From assembly GCA_965204875.1 (NCBI GenBank), contig OZ242020.1, positions 2,232,001-2,296,000 of the forward strand: a DNA stretch of 64,000 nucleotides. The letters are read 5' to 3'. Positions 23,569 to 32,874 of this stretch are shown here, piece after piece. Below the pieces are notes generated by a model. It was not told the DNA's origin, made no database searches, and saw only the letters and a program-made list of their open reading frames with translations. Both the position numbers and the translations under genes were made by a program. Origin of the DNA: Aldehydirespirator sp965204875. GTDB lineage: Bacteria > Actinomycetota > Acidimicrobiia > Acidimicrobiales > Aldehydirespiratoraceae. The first letter of the stretch is position 1, and each line of letters opens with the position of its first letter.

Positions 23569-24891
23569 TCAGCCACCGGGCCCCGCAGTCGCCGTCGCTG
23601 CGGCCAGGGCCTGGTCGAGATCCCACAGGATGTCCTCGATGTCCTCCAGTCCCACCGAGATGCGCACCCCCTCGGGCGACACACCGGCAGCGGCGAGTTC
23701 CGTCTCCGAGAGCTGCTGGTGGGTGGTGGACGCCGGGTGGATCACGAGGGTCTTGGCGTCGCCCACGTTGGCGAGGTGCGAGACCATCTGCAGCGACTCG
23801 ATGAAGCGAGCGCCTGCGGACCTGCCGCCCCGCACGCCGAAAGTGAAGATCGCTCCGGGTCCCTTGGGCATGTAGCGCCGGGCCAGGTCGTGGTCGGGGT
23901 GGTCGGGCAGCCCGGCCCACAGCACCCAGTCCACCCGGTCGTCGGCGTCGAGCCATCCGGCGACGGCGCGGGCGTTGTGGACATGGGCCTCCATCCGCAG
24001 CGGCAGCGTCTCAAGCCCCTGCAACAGCAGGAAGGCGTTGAACGGCGAGAGGCAGGCGCCGACGTCGCGCAGCTGCTCGGCCCGGACCTTGGTGCAGAAG
24101 GCGTACTCGCCGAAGTTGTCCCACCAGCGCAGGCCGTTGTAGCTCGGCACCGGCTCGGTCAGGTGATCGAAGCGGCCCGAGCCCCAGTCGAAGCGGCCCG
24201 CCTCGGTGATCACCCCGCCGATGGAGGTGCCGTGGCCGCCCAGGAACTTGGTGGCCGAGTGCAGCACGATGTCGGTGCCGAAGTCGATGGGGCGGCACAG
24301 GTACGGCGAGGCGAAGGTCGAGTCCACCGCCAGGGGCAGGTCGTGGGCGGTGGCCACGTCGGCCAGGGCGGAGAGGTCGGCAACGGCGCCGGAGGGGTTG
24401 GAGATGATCTCGGTGTACAGCAGCTTGGTGTCGGGCCTGATCGCCGCGGCGAACGCTTTGACGTCGGTGCCGTCCACGAAGGTGGTGTCGATGCCCAAGC
24501 GTCGCAAGGTCACGTCGAACTGGGTGTAGGTGCCGCCGTAGAGGCCGGCCGCGGCCACCATGTGATCGCCGGCCGCGGCGAGGGCCGTGACGGTGAGGAA
24601 CTCCGCCGCCTGCCCGCTGGCGGTGGCCACCGCCCCGATGCCGCCTTCGAGGCTGGCCATGCGCTTCTCGAAGGCAGCGGTGGTGGGGTTGGAGATGCGG
24701 GTGTAGATGGTGCCGTACTTCTGCAGGGCGAAGAGGTCGGCCGCGTCCTCGGTGTCCTCGAAGACGAAGCTGGTCGACTGGTAGATGGGAACCGCTCGCG
24801 CGCCCGTCGCGGGATCGGGCCGGCCGCCGGCGTGCAGCGCTCGGGTGCGAAAGCCCCACCGGCGATCCTCCATCCCCATCTCCATCCCCAT
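23569..24891 (-). CDS. metY: O-acetylhomoserine aminocarboxypropyltransferase (sulfhydrylase)
   Basis: 440 residues. PLP enzyme of the Cys/Met metabolism family that makes homocysteine from O-acetylhomoserine and sulfide. PLP lysine K215 in HSATKFLGGHG; upstream YTRISNPT (63-70) binds cofactor phosphate, and SGAVADL is the usual pre-lysine region. Four ATGs in a GGGATGGAG repeat (24891 to 24873) make the precise start uncertain; a GTG at 24903 is less likely. Sulfide for this step can come from the sulfite reductase at 44.3 kb. Confidence 0.93.
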   Translation of the reverse strand: MGMEMGMEDRRWGFRTRALHAGGRPDPATGARAVPIYQSTSFVFEDTEDAADLFALQKYGTIYTRISNPTTAAFEKRMASLEGGIGAVATASGQAAEFLTVTALAAAGDHMVAAAGLYGGTYTQFDVTLRRLGIDTTFVDGTDVKAFAAAIRPDTKLLYTEIISNPSGAVADLSALADVATAHDLPLAVDSTFASPYLCRPIDFGTDIVLHSATKFLGGHGTSIGGVITEAGRFDWGSGRFDHLTEPVPSYNGLRWWDNFGEYAFCTKVRAEQLRDVGACLSPFNAFLLLQGLETLPLRMEAHVHNARAVAGWLDADDRVDWVLWAGLPDHPDHDLARRYMPKGPGAIFTFGVRGGRSAGARFIESLQMVSHLANVGDAKTLVIHPASTTHQQLSETELAAAGVSPEGVRISVGLEDIEDILWDLDQALAAATATAGPGG

Positions 24892-24956
24892 ACACAACCA
24901 CACCCGAGCCGCCCCAACACGCGATGCGACCCGCCGGGTGCGTTACCGTCGCCGGA

Positions 24957-25439
24957 GTGGCTCGGTTTCAGGTTGAGACGCTGCCGTTCGACTCGGGCGA
25001 CCTCGATGCCGTCGTCGCTGAGATGGATCGGCTGGCCGGGCGCGGCGACGGGCTCGGCTGGATCAACGTAGGTCCCGGCCTGCGCGAGGAGCAGATCGAG
25101 CGGCTGCCGGCGCCCACGCTGCTGGGTCGCTGGTTCTCGGGCCGGGGGCCCGCGGTGCCGATGGGGACCTGGACGCCGGCGCGTGCGGCGTCAGCGAGGC
25201 CGCTGGTGGGGATCGAGCACGGCGCCGGCCCCAAGGCACTCGACCGGCTCCGCGACGCCGGCGCGCCACTGCCGCAGGGCTGGCGCAAGGTGCAGGATCA
25301 CGCCAAGAACGGGATAGTGGTCGAGCCCTCCGCAAGCGCTTCCCACCGCGACATGCTCCGCTGGATCCTCGCCGCCTGCCAGTCGCTCTGCGTCATCGAG
25401 ACCGAGGACCACTGGATAGCCAAGATCCACCGCCCCTAG
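24957..25439 (+). CDS. Conserved-looking hypothetical protein
   Basis: 160 residues from GTG 24957 (an ATG at 24924 is in frame but its codons look non-coding). VARFQVETLPFDSGDLDAVV, LGWINVGPGL, GIEHGAGPKALDRL and PLPQGWRKVQDHAKNG show steady codon bias and coherent strands and helices. No known family recognised. Divergent from metY with 65 bp between the starts, so they may share a control region. Confidence 0.6.
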   Translation: MARFQVETLPFDSGDLDAVVAEMDRLAGRGDGLGWINVGPGLREEQIERLPAPTLLGRWFSGRGPAVPMGTWTPARAASARPLVGIEHGAGPKALDRLRDAGAPLPQGWRKVQDHAKNGIVVEPSASASHRDMLRWILAACQSLCVIETEDHWIAKIHRP

Positions 25440-25520
25440 CGTTCTCGGGCGCACGCGGCGGCCTAGCCGGAGCACCACCGGAGGCCATCGAAATGCCACA
25501 CCTTGTCACAGGGGGCTTGT

Positions 25521-28460
25521 ATGGTGCGCTTGATGGCTAACACCACCGAGCCGACAGTCAACACCTACGTCGCCCAAGCGCTGCGGGGGATGCACCCCCG
25601 CTGGGCCGCCAATGGCGCGATCGTGTCGCAGGCGACCGGCACGGTGCACGGATCCAAGGGGGCGCAGCCCGACATCTTGGTGCGCGTCCCGGGAGCAGGT
25701 TCACTGGTCATCGAGGCCGAGTTCGTTCCTGCCCACACTCTTGACGCGGACGCTCTCGACCGCATTGGCAAAGAGTTGGAGGGTGCCCAGCATCCGGTCG
25801 AGACGGTCGTGGCACTTCGCTACCCCGAGCGCCTCGGTGTTGTGGCCGAAGCCAGCTTGGCGTCGGAACTTGAAGCTGCCAGGGACCTCGAATGGTGCGT
25901 GTGGACCGAGGGACCGCATGAGGTGCGGTTCCCTTCGGAGGGATGGATCAAGGGCCGTCTTGTTGATTTTGCAGGGACCCTGGAGACCGTCGCCGTCTCT
26001 CAACGGCGTATTGATCGAGCCGCCGACGTCTTGCAGCGTGCCGTCGAGAATGCCGCAGTCGTGTTGGCTAAGCTGGAAAGTCCAGTGCAGCAGAAAGTTG
26101 CCGACTGCCTTCATCAAGAGCCCGCTGAGCAGACGATGAGGATGGCGGCATCGATCGTCGTCAACGCGTTCCTTTTCCAGGTTGCGGTTGCGGCCAACCA
26201 TGGCACCCCCACGGTTGAGGAGACGCGTGTCAATTTCGGCAATCCGCTGCACCTTCATAAGCAAGATGTGCTTGAAGCTTGGCGCCAAATACTCGAGGTG
26301 AACTACTGGCCGATCTTCCACATATCGAGGAGGATTCTGCTGCCGATCGATGAAGCGAGCGCGCAACGTCTTTGCAACACCTTGGGATCCGCTGCGGGTC
26401 GGTTGGCAGAGGCGGGCGCAGTGGAGGTGCAGGACCTCGCCGGGCAGATGTTCGGCCGCTTGATTGCTGACCGGAAGTTCCTCGCGACTTTCTATACCCT
26501 GCCTGAATCGTCGGCGCTGCTGGCTGAGATGGCTGTGGCCCGGCTCGACGGCCAGGTGGACTGGGGAGACCGGAAGGCGGTGATCGGTCTCAGAATCGCA
26601 GACTTGGCCTGCGGCACCGGTGCCTTGCTGTCCTCTGTGTACCGGCGCATCGCATCACGGGTGCGCCGTGCGGGAAAGAACGACAAGCGACTTCACTCGG
26701 CGATGATCCAGGAGGCGCTGATCGGCGCAGACATCATGCCCGCGGCGGCACACCTCACGACGATGATGCTCTCGGCCTCGCATCCGTCTGTCGGCTTCGG
26801 CAAGTGCGGTGTGCATGTGCTTCCCTACGGGCGTACCCCCGACGGAGGGGTCGCTGTCGGTTCGCTCGACCTGCTCTCCGATGTCGGCACCCGCTCGCTG
26901 CTCGGGCGGCCCGGAACGCGTCTTGCGGGACGGGGGTCTGAGGTCGAGGCCGGTGCTGATGTTGCGATGTGCGATGTGGACGACAACTCGCTGGACCTGT
27001 GCATCATGAACCCGCCGTTCACTCGGCCCACGAACCACAAGACCGCCGCCGCGGCCGGCGTGCCTGTGCCCTCTTTCGCAGGGTTCGGGACAAGCGATGA
27101 GGATCAGCGAGAGATGTCTGATCGATTGAAGGAGCTCAGCGGGGCACTGGGGGCTGATCGTGCTGGGCGAGGCAACGTGGGGCTGGCGTCGAACTTCGTA
27201 GACCTCGCTCATGCCAAGCTGCGTCCTGGCGGGGTGTTGGCGCTGATCCTGCCGTTCGCGCTCGTCAATGGCGGTGCCTGGGAGCCGACGAGGCACCTTC
27301 TGCGCAAGCACTACAGGGACGTGACCGTCGTTTCAATCGCTGCACATGGCTCGAAGGCACGGGCTTTCTCTGCCGATACGGGCATGGCGGAGGTCGCGCT
27401 CGTTGCCGTCAAGCGCTCGGAGACGACCGTTGCCTCCGCTCGTTCACCGGTGGGTTGGCCGAGCCTGGTACGGCGGCCGAGAAGCGTCACGGAAGCGGTC
27501 GAAACGGCTCGTGCCATTGCCGCATGTGCCGGGTCTGCCGGATCCAAGGCAATCGAGATCGGCGATGATCGTGTCGGATTGTTCTCTTCGGAGGAAATCG
27601 CCGCGGGCGGTCTCGCTGGAGTGGCCGGCCATGAAGTGGGCCGAGCAGCGCTAGCGCTCAACGAGGGCCTGCTGCGTTTCGCACGGGTCGAGGACTTGCC
27701 AGTTCCCATTGTGAAGCTCGGTGAAATCGGGAAGCCAGGACCCGTCGATCGAGACATCAACGGAGTAGACAAGAAGACTGGCACCTACCGGGGTCCGTTC
27801 GATTTGGTGAGGCTCGAGCCGGGCAAGACTCCATCCTACCCGATCCTTTGGGCGCATGACGCGTCCTCGGGTCGGGAGTCGCAGATCGAGGTCTTGCCAG
27901 ACCATCGGGGATGGGTGCGGGAAGAACTGGGTCGGCGGAAAGAACTTGCAATTTGGGCCACTGCCACTCGCCTGCACTTGAACCGAGACTTCCAACTCAA
28001 CAGCCAATCCCTGGCGGCATGCATGACTCCCGATCTCTGCATCGGCGGTACGGCCTGGCCATCATTCATCCTCGTCAACAAAGCCTGGGAGAAGCTCGTC
28101 TCCTTGTGGTTGAACTCCACACTCGGACTTGTGGGGTTCTGGTGGGCTGGAACACGCCAGCAGCAGGGCAGGTCGAGACTCACCGTCACGCGACTCAAGC
28201 ACTTGATCGCTATCGATCCACGAGAGATGACCGATCAGCAGCTTTCCGCCGCCGGTGATGTATTCGACCGCCTCAAGCAGCGACGCCTGCTTCCAGCGAA
28301 CGAGGCCTACCGCGACGACGTGCGTCATGAGTTGGACGAGGCTGTCCTGTGCGCGGTGCTCGGACTCCCAACGGAAGTGCTCCTTTCCCTAGCGACCCTG
28401 CGCCACCAATGGTGTGAGGAGCCGTCAGTGCATGGCGGCAAGTCGACTCGGCCCAGCTAG
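25521..28460 (+). CDS. Large N6-adenine DNA methylase with N-terminal nuclease-like domain (Type IIG-like)
   Basis: 979 residues from ATG 25521 (25533 is also possible). Near residues 50-70, QPDILVRVPGAGSLVIEAEF matches the PD-x(n)-ExE variant of the PD-(D/E)xK nuclease fold. The methylase core has motif I ADLACGTGALL (about 355) and motif IV NPPF (about 495, LCIMNPPFTRP), the gamma-class adenine methylase order; the C-terminal third should recognise DNA. Single-chain restriction-modification enzymes have this layout. The lysine of the nuclease triad is Glu, so cutting is uncertain. It stands alone, with no separate S or R subunit. Confidence 0.75.
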   Translation: MVRLMANTTEPTVNTYVAQALRGMHPRWAANGAIVSQATGTVHGSKGAQPDILVRVPGAGSLVIEAEFVPAHTLDADALDRIGKELEGAQHPVETVVALRYPERLGVVAEASLASELEAARDLEWCVWTEGPHEVRFPSEGWIKGRLVDFAGTLETVAVSQRRIDRAADVLQRAVENAAVVLAKLESPVQQKVADCLHQEPAEQTMRMAASIVVNAFLFQVAVAANHGTPTVEETRVNFGNPLHLHKQDVLEAWRQILEVNYWPIFHISRRILLPIDEASAQRLCNTLGSAAGRLAEAGAVEVQDLAGQMFGRLIADRKFLATFYTLPESSALLAEMAVARLDGQVDWGDRKAVIGLRIADLACGTGALLSSVYRRIASRVRRAGKNDKRLHSAMIQEALIGADIMPAAAHLTTMMLSASHPSVGFGKCGVHVLPYGRTPDGGVAVGSLDLLSDVGTRSLLGRPGTRLAGRGSEVEAGADVAMCDVDDNSLDLCIMNPPFTRPTNHKTAAAAGVPVPSFAGFGTSDEDQREMSDRLKELSGALGADRAGRGNVGLASNFVDLAHAKLRPGGVLALILPFALVNGGAWEPTRHLLRKHYRDVTVVSIAAHGSKARAFSADTGMAEVALVAVKRSETTVASARSPVGWPSLVRRPRSVTEAVETARAIAACAGSAGSKAIEIGDDRVGLFSSEEIAAGGLAGVAGHEVGRAALALNEGLLRFARVEDLPVPIVKLGEIGKPGPVDRDINGVDKKTGTYRGPFDLVRLEPGKTPSYPILWAHDASSGRESQIEVLPDHRGWVREELGRRKELAIWATATRLHLNRDFQLNSQSLAACMTPDLCIGGTAWPSFILVNKAWEKLVSLWLNSTLGLVGFWWAGTRQQQGRSRLTVTRLKHLIAIDPREMTDQQLSAAGDVFDRLKQRRLLPANEAYRDDVRHELDEAVLCAVLGLPTEVLLSLATLRHQWCEEPSVHGGKSTRPS

Positions 28461-29404
28461 TAGCTTGTTGCGGCCTCCACAATGAGGTCGATCACGGCTT
28501 GGGCGTCTGCGTCCCACACGACGTTGTGGGCGGGCGGGCCTGACTCGTCGAACGCAGCAGGCGGGCGCACATCGGTGACCGTCATGCCCCTGGTGTGCTC
28601 GCCGTGCAACTCCACCGCCACCGGATGGCTCGAGCGGCGGAACAGGTGCGGGTGCGTGACGGCGATGACGGCCGTTGCGTCATGCACGGGTGCGGCATCG
28701 AGGCCGAACTCGCGGCAGCGGTCGAACGCGTAGTCCAGCAGGTCGGCGGCGAAGGCGGCCGCCGACGTCCCGGCACGGCGCATCCGTGCAGCCTCGCTTC
28801 CGCCCAGCAGCACCCGGTTGGTGACATCGAGTCCCACCATCGTCAGCGGCGCCGCCTCCTGGAACACCATTGCCGCTGCCTCCGGGTCGGCCCACACGTT
28901 GAACTCGGCGACCGGCGTGACGTTGCCCCCGTGGGCGCCGCCGCCCATGATCGTCAACCCGGCCAGGAGCCGCGGAAGGTCGGGATCTCGCCGCAGCGCG
29001 AGGGCCACATTGGTCAGCGGGCCCACCGCGATGAGGTGCAGGCCGTCCACTGAGCGGGCCATGTCGCTCAAGAAGGCGACGGCATCGGTTGAGGCCGGGC
29101 CTCGGGTCAGCTCCGGCAGGGCCGCATTGCCGAGACCGGTCTCGCCGTGGATGCGGGCCGCGTCCATCGGAGGAGCGGTCAGCGGGCGGGCCGCGCCGCG
29201 GTGCACGTGCACGTCCAGGCCGGCGATCTGGGCGGTGACCAGTGCATTGTGCGTGGTGTGGTCGATGCCCACGTTGCCGTTGACTGTCGTGATCCCGAGC
29301 AGTTCGCCGTAGCGGGCCGCGGTGAGGATGGCGATGGCGTCATCAAGGCCGGGGTCGCAGTCAAGCACGATCTTCGGCCGGCTCTGATCAGGTTCCACGC
29401 TCAC
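28457..29404 (-). CDS. Nucleoside hydrolase (inosine-uridine family)
   Basis: 315 residues. Hydrolyses ribonucleosides to ribose plus base. The Ca-binding N-terminal motif DCDPGLDDAIAI (15-26) is complete; TTVNGNVG, IMGGGA and FNVWADPEAA are further family motifs. Its stop overlaps the last bases of the methylase gene on the other strand by 4 nt. Ribokinase lies 131 nt upstream on the same strand: the released ribose would be phosphorylated there, so the two form a nucleoside salvage unit. Confidence 0.93.
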   Translation of the reverse strand: MSVEPDQSRPKIVLDCDPGLDDAIAILTAARYGELLGITTVNGNVGIDHTTHNALVTAQIAGLDVHVHRGAARPLTAPPMDAARIHGETGLGNAALPELTRGPASTDAVAFLSDMARSVDGLHLIAVGPLTNVALALRRDPDLPRLLAGLTIMGGGAHGGNVTPVAEFNVWADPEAAAMVFQEAAPLTMVGLDVTNRVLLGGSEAARMRRAGTSAAAFAADLLDYAFDRCREFGLDAAPVHDATAVIAVTHPHLFRRSSHPVAVELHGEHTRGMTVTDVRPPAAFDESGPPAHNVVWDADAQAVIDLIVEAATSY

Positions 29405-29425
29405 GGAGCGAGCCTAGGCAGACCC

Positions 29426-29530
29426 GAGAGCAGACCAGCGCTTCGCACCCGGCCTAGGCACTCCCGCGCCAAGGCGTCTGCGGACGCGCCGAGAGCCGAC
29501 CAGCACCTTTCGCGCCCGGCCCAAGCACGC
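29426..29530. repeat. Imperfect direct repeat after the ribokinase stop
   Basis: Two copies of a roughly 40-bp unit starting GAGAGC-GACCAGC and ending CCCGGCC-A-GCAC (29426-29465, 29491-29530), 65 bp apart, fill the gap between ribokinase and the nucleoside hydrolase. Confidence 0.65.
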
Positions 29531-29535
29531 CGGCG

Positions 29536-30465
29536 CTACTCGTTGAGCAGGCTCGCGACCTCGGCCGGTGTTGGAAGCGACGGTTGGGCACCGGCGCGCA
29601 GCGTGGTGGCCGTACCCACCCGAACAGCCCATCCGGTCGCCTCCACGAGGTCGGCTCCACCCACGAGCGCGTCGGCCAGCGCGCCACAGAAGGCGTCGCC
29701 TGCCGCCGTGGTGTCCACCGGCGTCACCGCCGGCGCAGCGACGTGCGTCGTCGTCTCGGAGGTGACGACCATCGCACCGCCTGCTCCGAGAGTCACGACC
29801 ACCGCCGGCACTCCCAGCCGCCGCGCCAAGGCCACCGAGGCCGGCGCGCTGATCTCGCCGTCAACGTCGACCTCGTCAAGGCCCGCCAGCCTCGCAAGCT
29901 CGGTCTGGTTGGGCACGACCACGTCCACCCGATCGAGCAGATCCCCGGGCAGCGGCTCCGCCGGTGCGGGCGCCGGGTTGAGCACGACGGTCCGGCGGGC
30001 GCAACGGGCCGCGGCCGTCACCGCCTCCAGCGGGATCTCGAGCTGCAGCAGCACCACCTCGGCGGCGGCGAGGATGCCCGCGGCCGAGGTGGCATCGGCG
30101 CTGCTCATCCGGCCGTTGGCGCCGGGGCTCACCACGATGGCATTGTCACCGTCCGAGCCCACCGCGATCAGGGCTGTGCCGCTGGGGGTTCCCGCGGTGG
30201 CCGGCACGGCACGCGTGTCGACTCCGGCAGAGTCGAGAGCCGCTCGCAGCAGCGAGCCGGCGTCGTCGTCGCCGACGCGCCCCACCATCGCGACACGGCG
30301 CCCGAGACGGGCCGCGGCCACCGCCTGGTTGGCGCCCTTGCCGCCCGGGATCCGCTTGAGGTCGCCGCCCAGAACCGTCTCACCGGCCACCGGGATCGTC
30401 GAAACCTCTACCACCAGGTCGAGGTTCGCGCTCCCCACCACCACGACCTCCGGTTCGACGGGCAT
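29536..30465 (-). CDS. rbsK: Ribokinase (PfkB family)
   Basis: 309 residues. Phosphorylates ribose to ribose-5-phosphate. Features: VVGSANLDLVVEV (sugar-binding start), GGKGANQAVAAARLG (40-54, PfkB signature 1), VLNPAPAP, and DTTAAGDAFCGALA with the catalytic Asp (PfkB signature 2, near residue 255). Complete and of normal length. It precedes the nucleoside hydrolase on the same strand. Confidence 0.93.
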   Translation of the reverse strand: MPVEPEVVVVGSANLDLVVEVSTIPVAGETVLGGDLKRIPGGKGANQAVAAARLGRRVAMVGRVGDDDAGSLLRAALDSAGVDTRAVPATAGTPSGTALIAVGSDGDNAIVVSPGANGRMSSADATSAAGILAAAEVVLLQLEIPLEAVTAAARCARRTVVLNPAPAPAEPLPGDLLDRVDVVVPNQTELARLAGLDEVDVDGEISAPASVALARRLGVPAVVVTLGAGGAMVVTSETTTHVAAPAVTPVDTTAAGDAFCGALADALVGGADLVEATGWAVRVGTATTLRAGAQPSLPTPAEVASLLNE

Positions 30466-30597
30466 AGGTGCTCCTTCAACTCAGTTCCCAACCTTGATCT
30501 GTCTCAGAAACCCTGACACGCGACACCGGAGTCTGCACCAACGCAAGCGCGCCCGCGGCGGCCATGGGGATCGCCGGGCTCGGGTAGCGTCGGCACC

Positions 30598-31017
30598 ATG
30601 GACCGGGTGCTCGAGTTTCCCGGTGGAACCGTGCCCGCCGCGGCCGTCTCTTGGCGCTTCGACACCCCCGGGGGCCCTGGCGGCCAGCACGCGAACCGTT
30701 CCAGCACCCGGGTCGAGGCGGTGATCGACCTCACTGTCGCCGGCGATATGGATCCGCAGGCGCGGCGGCGGTTGGTCGAGCGGTTCGGTGCCGAGTTGCG
30801 CACCGTGGCCAACGACACCCGCTCCCAAGCCCGCAACCGCGATATCGCTCTGGACCGTATGGAGCGACTGTTGCGCGACGGGCTCTCGGTCGCCAGGCCC
30901 AGGAAGCCGACCCGCCCGTCGCGAGCGGCCCGCCGGCGCAGGCTCCAACTCAAGCGCCGCCGCTCGCAGACCAAGCGCGACCGCGGCAGCGTCGATCCAA
31001 CCGATCCCGACTCCTAG
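30598..31017 (+). CDS. arfB: Alternative ribosome-rescue factor / peptidyl-tRNA hydrolase
   Basis: 139 residues. Class I release-factor domain with GGQ at 28-30 (FDTPGGPGGQHANRSSTRVEA) and a very basic C-terminal tail (RAARRRRLQLKRRRSQTKR) that enters the empty mRNA channel. This is the YaeJ/ArfB arrangement, without the codon-recognition domain of RF1/RF2. It releases peptides from stalled ribosomes. The stop codon lies in a 14-bp tandem repeat (31006-31033). Confidence 0.93.
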   Translation: MDRVLEFPGGTVPAAAVSWRFDTPGGPGGQHANRSSTRVEAVIDLTVAGDMDPQARRRLVERFGAELRTVANDTRSQARNRDIALDRMERLLRDGLSVARPRKPTRPSRAARRRRLQLKRRRSQTKRDRGSVDPTDPDS

Positions 31018-31033
31018 CCCCCGACTCCTAGCC
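31006..31033. repeat. 14-bp tandem duplication over the arfB stop codon
   Basis: CCCGACTCCTAGCC at 31006-31019 is repeated at 31020-31033; both copies contain TAG. Confidence 0.8.
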
Positions 31034-31090
31034 CCCAGCCGGCTATTGTGAGATCTTTCGCGATTTGACCCCTACAGCGCCCTATTTCGG

Positions 31091-31111
31091 GAAAGATTGT
31101 ATTATCTTTCG
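31091..31111. repeat. 21-bp direct repeat, left copy (palindromic)
   Basis: GAAAGAT-N6-ATCTTTC plus G, identical to 32817-32837. It ends 2 bp before the ATG of the AlbA_2 gene and contains TATTAT (31100-31105), which could be a -10 box of a leaderless promoter. A CCTATTT lies a few bases before each copy. Confidence 0.85.
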
Positions 31112-31113
31112 CC

Positions 31114-32814
31114 ATGGCCAGAACGCCACAGTTCGATGACATCCCTCCAAGCCTGACCGAGCAAGCCTTCAGAGCGCTGTTCGGCGGCGTAGAGCACGAG
31201 GGGCTCGACTTCAAGCGCGGTGTGTCCGAGAGCATACGCGAGACCATCCCCGCGATGGCCATGACCGACGGAGGGTTGATCGTGCACGGCGTCGACTCGA
31301 ACGGGCGGATCACCGGCTGCCCCCTCTCCCAGAAGACGCAGGACCGAATCACCCGCTACGCCAATGAGTGCGGCGTGTCCGTCGAGGTCAAGGCCCTGTC
31401 GGTCGGTGCTGTCGAGCTGACCGTTACCGCCGTGCCCGAGATCAGGGGCCGCGTCGTCACCACCCCGGACGGCAGGCTGCTGCGGCGTGTCGGTGGTGAC
31501 TGCCAACCGCTTCGCGGCGACGCCCTCACCCGCTTCGTGCAGCAGCGAGTGGAACATTCGGGCGAAGACCAGCCCATCGACCCGGCAAGCGGGTTCGACC
31601 CGGCGGTGATCCACCTGGCTGCGTTGAACGAAGCCCTGGCCGCGGACGGAAGGGCACCCATCGGCGGCGATCGTTCCAGCGTCATGCGAGCGCTGATCGA
31701 TTTCAATGTGGCCGAACGATCGGTGGACCCCCTCGATCCGAGAGTGTTGACGGCGGCACTTGTGCTCTTCGGCAACGAACCGCATCGACACGTCTCGGGG
31801 GCTCGGGTGCAACTTGTTCGCCGGGATGGAATCGGACCCGGCCCCGGGCCTTCCTCCGCACGAGAAGAATGCGCGGGACCGCTGAGCCGAGTCCTCGAAT
31901 GCTGTCTGAACTTCATTGCCCAGCACACCCGCCAGTTCGAGAATGTGGTGAGGCGCAAGCGCGAGACGATCGCCGAATACCCAGAGGCCGTGATGCGCGA
32001 GGCGATTCTCAACGCTCTGGCACACCGTGACTATGGGCTTTCGGGGGCGACTGTCGACATCACCGTTTGGGACGACCGGATCGAGGTGCGGAGTCCCGGC
32101 CCGTTGCCTGGCCACATAACTGTGGAGAACATGCGAGATGAGCACTACAGCCGCAATCCCAGGATCATGCGGGTACTGAAGACGATGAGGCTCGTGGAGG
32201 AGTACGGCGAAGGCATTGACCGGATGCACCGGGAGATGGAGGTGCGCCTCATGGAGCCGCCGATCTTCAACGCTACGGCTGACTCGGTGACCGTGACGCT
32301 GCGCAACCGTTCGCTGGCGTCGGTGGAGGATCAGACCTGGATGGTGATGCTGGGCGCCGAGCAGTTGAGCGTCGATGAGCGGCATGCCTTGCTGCTGGCC
32401 CGAAACGAGGGGGCCGTCACACCAAGGCGCCTGCGCCAGATCCGTCCCGAATCCGATGCTGGACGGGTGCTGGAGGTGGCCGTGGCCAAAGGGTTGTTGG
32501 TGCGCACCGGCAAGCGTGGCGGATCGCGCTACGAGTTGTCGGCGGAGATCAGGCTGCGAGTCGGCACGACTGGAATAGCGGCTCAGAGCCGCAAGCAGCA
32601 GTTGCTGCTCGAAGAGATCCGCGGCAAGGGAAGCATCTCGACATCCGAGGGTGCCGAACTGCTCGGTGAGTCCATGGCAAGAACCCGCAGCCTGTTGAAC
32701 GGGCTAGTGCAGGACGGGGTCATCCGAGCCGAGGGACAGACCCGGGCCCGGCGCTACTATCCGACATCCCATTTGATCAACTTGACCAAAAGAGGCCTAT
32801 CTGAACCTATTTGA
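31114..32814 (+). CDS. AlbA_2/Schlafen-type ATP-binding protein with HATPase_c_4 and winged-helix tail
   Basis: 566 residues. Residues about 22-110 are an AlbA_2 domain (EGLDFKRGVSESIRE, MAMTDGGLIVHGVD). Residues about 270-400 form the HATPase_c_4-like domain of COG2865 proteins (EAILNALAHRDYG, IEVRSPGPLPGHIT, EYGEGIDRM). The C-terminus (about 490-560) has a winged helix (ISTSEGAELLGESMARTRSLLNGL). Such proteins are thought to be transcription regulators or defence-associated. No ribosome site precedes ATG 31114, so it is probably leaderless. The gene is bracketed by 21-bp direct repeats, each a palindrome. These could be operators of the protein itself or scars of insertion. Confidence 0.85.
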   Translation: MARTPQFDDIPPSLTEQAFRALFGGVEHEGLDFKRGVSESIRETIPAMAMTDGGLIVHGVDSNGRITGCPLSQKTQDRITRYANECGVSVEVKALSVGAVELTVTAVPEIRGRVVTTPDGRLLRRVGGDCQPLRGDALTRFVQQRVEHSGEDQPIDPASGFDPAVIHLAALNEALAADGRAPIGGDRSSVMRALIDFNVAERSVDPLDPRVLTAALVLFGNEPHRHVSGARVQLVRRDGIGPGPGPSSAREECAGPLSRVLECCLNFIAQHTRQFENVVRRKRETIAEYPEAVMREAILNALAHRDYGLSGATVDITVWDDRIEVRSPGPLPGHITVENMRDEHYSRNPRIMRVLKTMRLVEEYGEGIDRMHREMEVRLMEPPIFNATADSVTVTLRNRSLASVEDQTWMVMLGAEQLSVDERHALLLARNEGAVTPRRLRQIRPESDAGRVLEVAVAKGLLVRTGKRGGSRYELSAEIRLRVGTTGIAAQSRKQQLLLEEIRGKGSISTSEGAELLGESMARTRSLLNGLVQDGVIRAEGQTRARRYYPTSHLINLTKRGLSEPI

Positions 32815-32816
32815 TC

Positions 32817-32837
32817 GAAAGATTGTATTATCTTTCG
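32817..32837. repeat. 21-bp direct repeat, right copy (palindromic)
   Basis: Identical to 31091-31111, 2 bp after the gene's stop. No plus-strand gene starts beyond it; the neighbour on the right ends here in the opposite direction. Confidence 0.85.
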
Positions 32838-32874
32838 GGAAATGCGTGCTGAATGGGAGCGATGTGACGGGCGG

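Noticed and set aside
29147..30724. Plus-strand 525-codon frame opposite ribokinase
   Set aside because: Shadow: Ser/Thr/Pro-rich without any motif.
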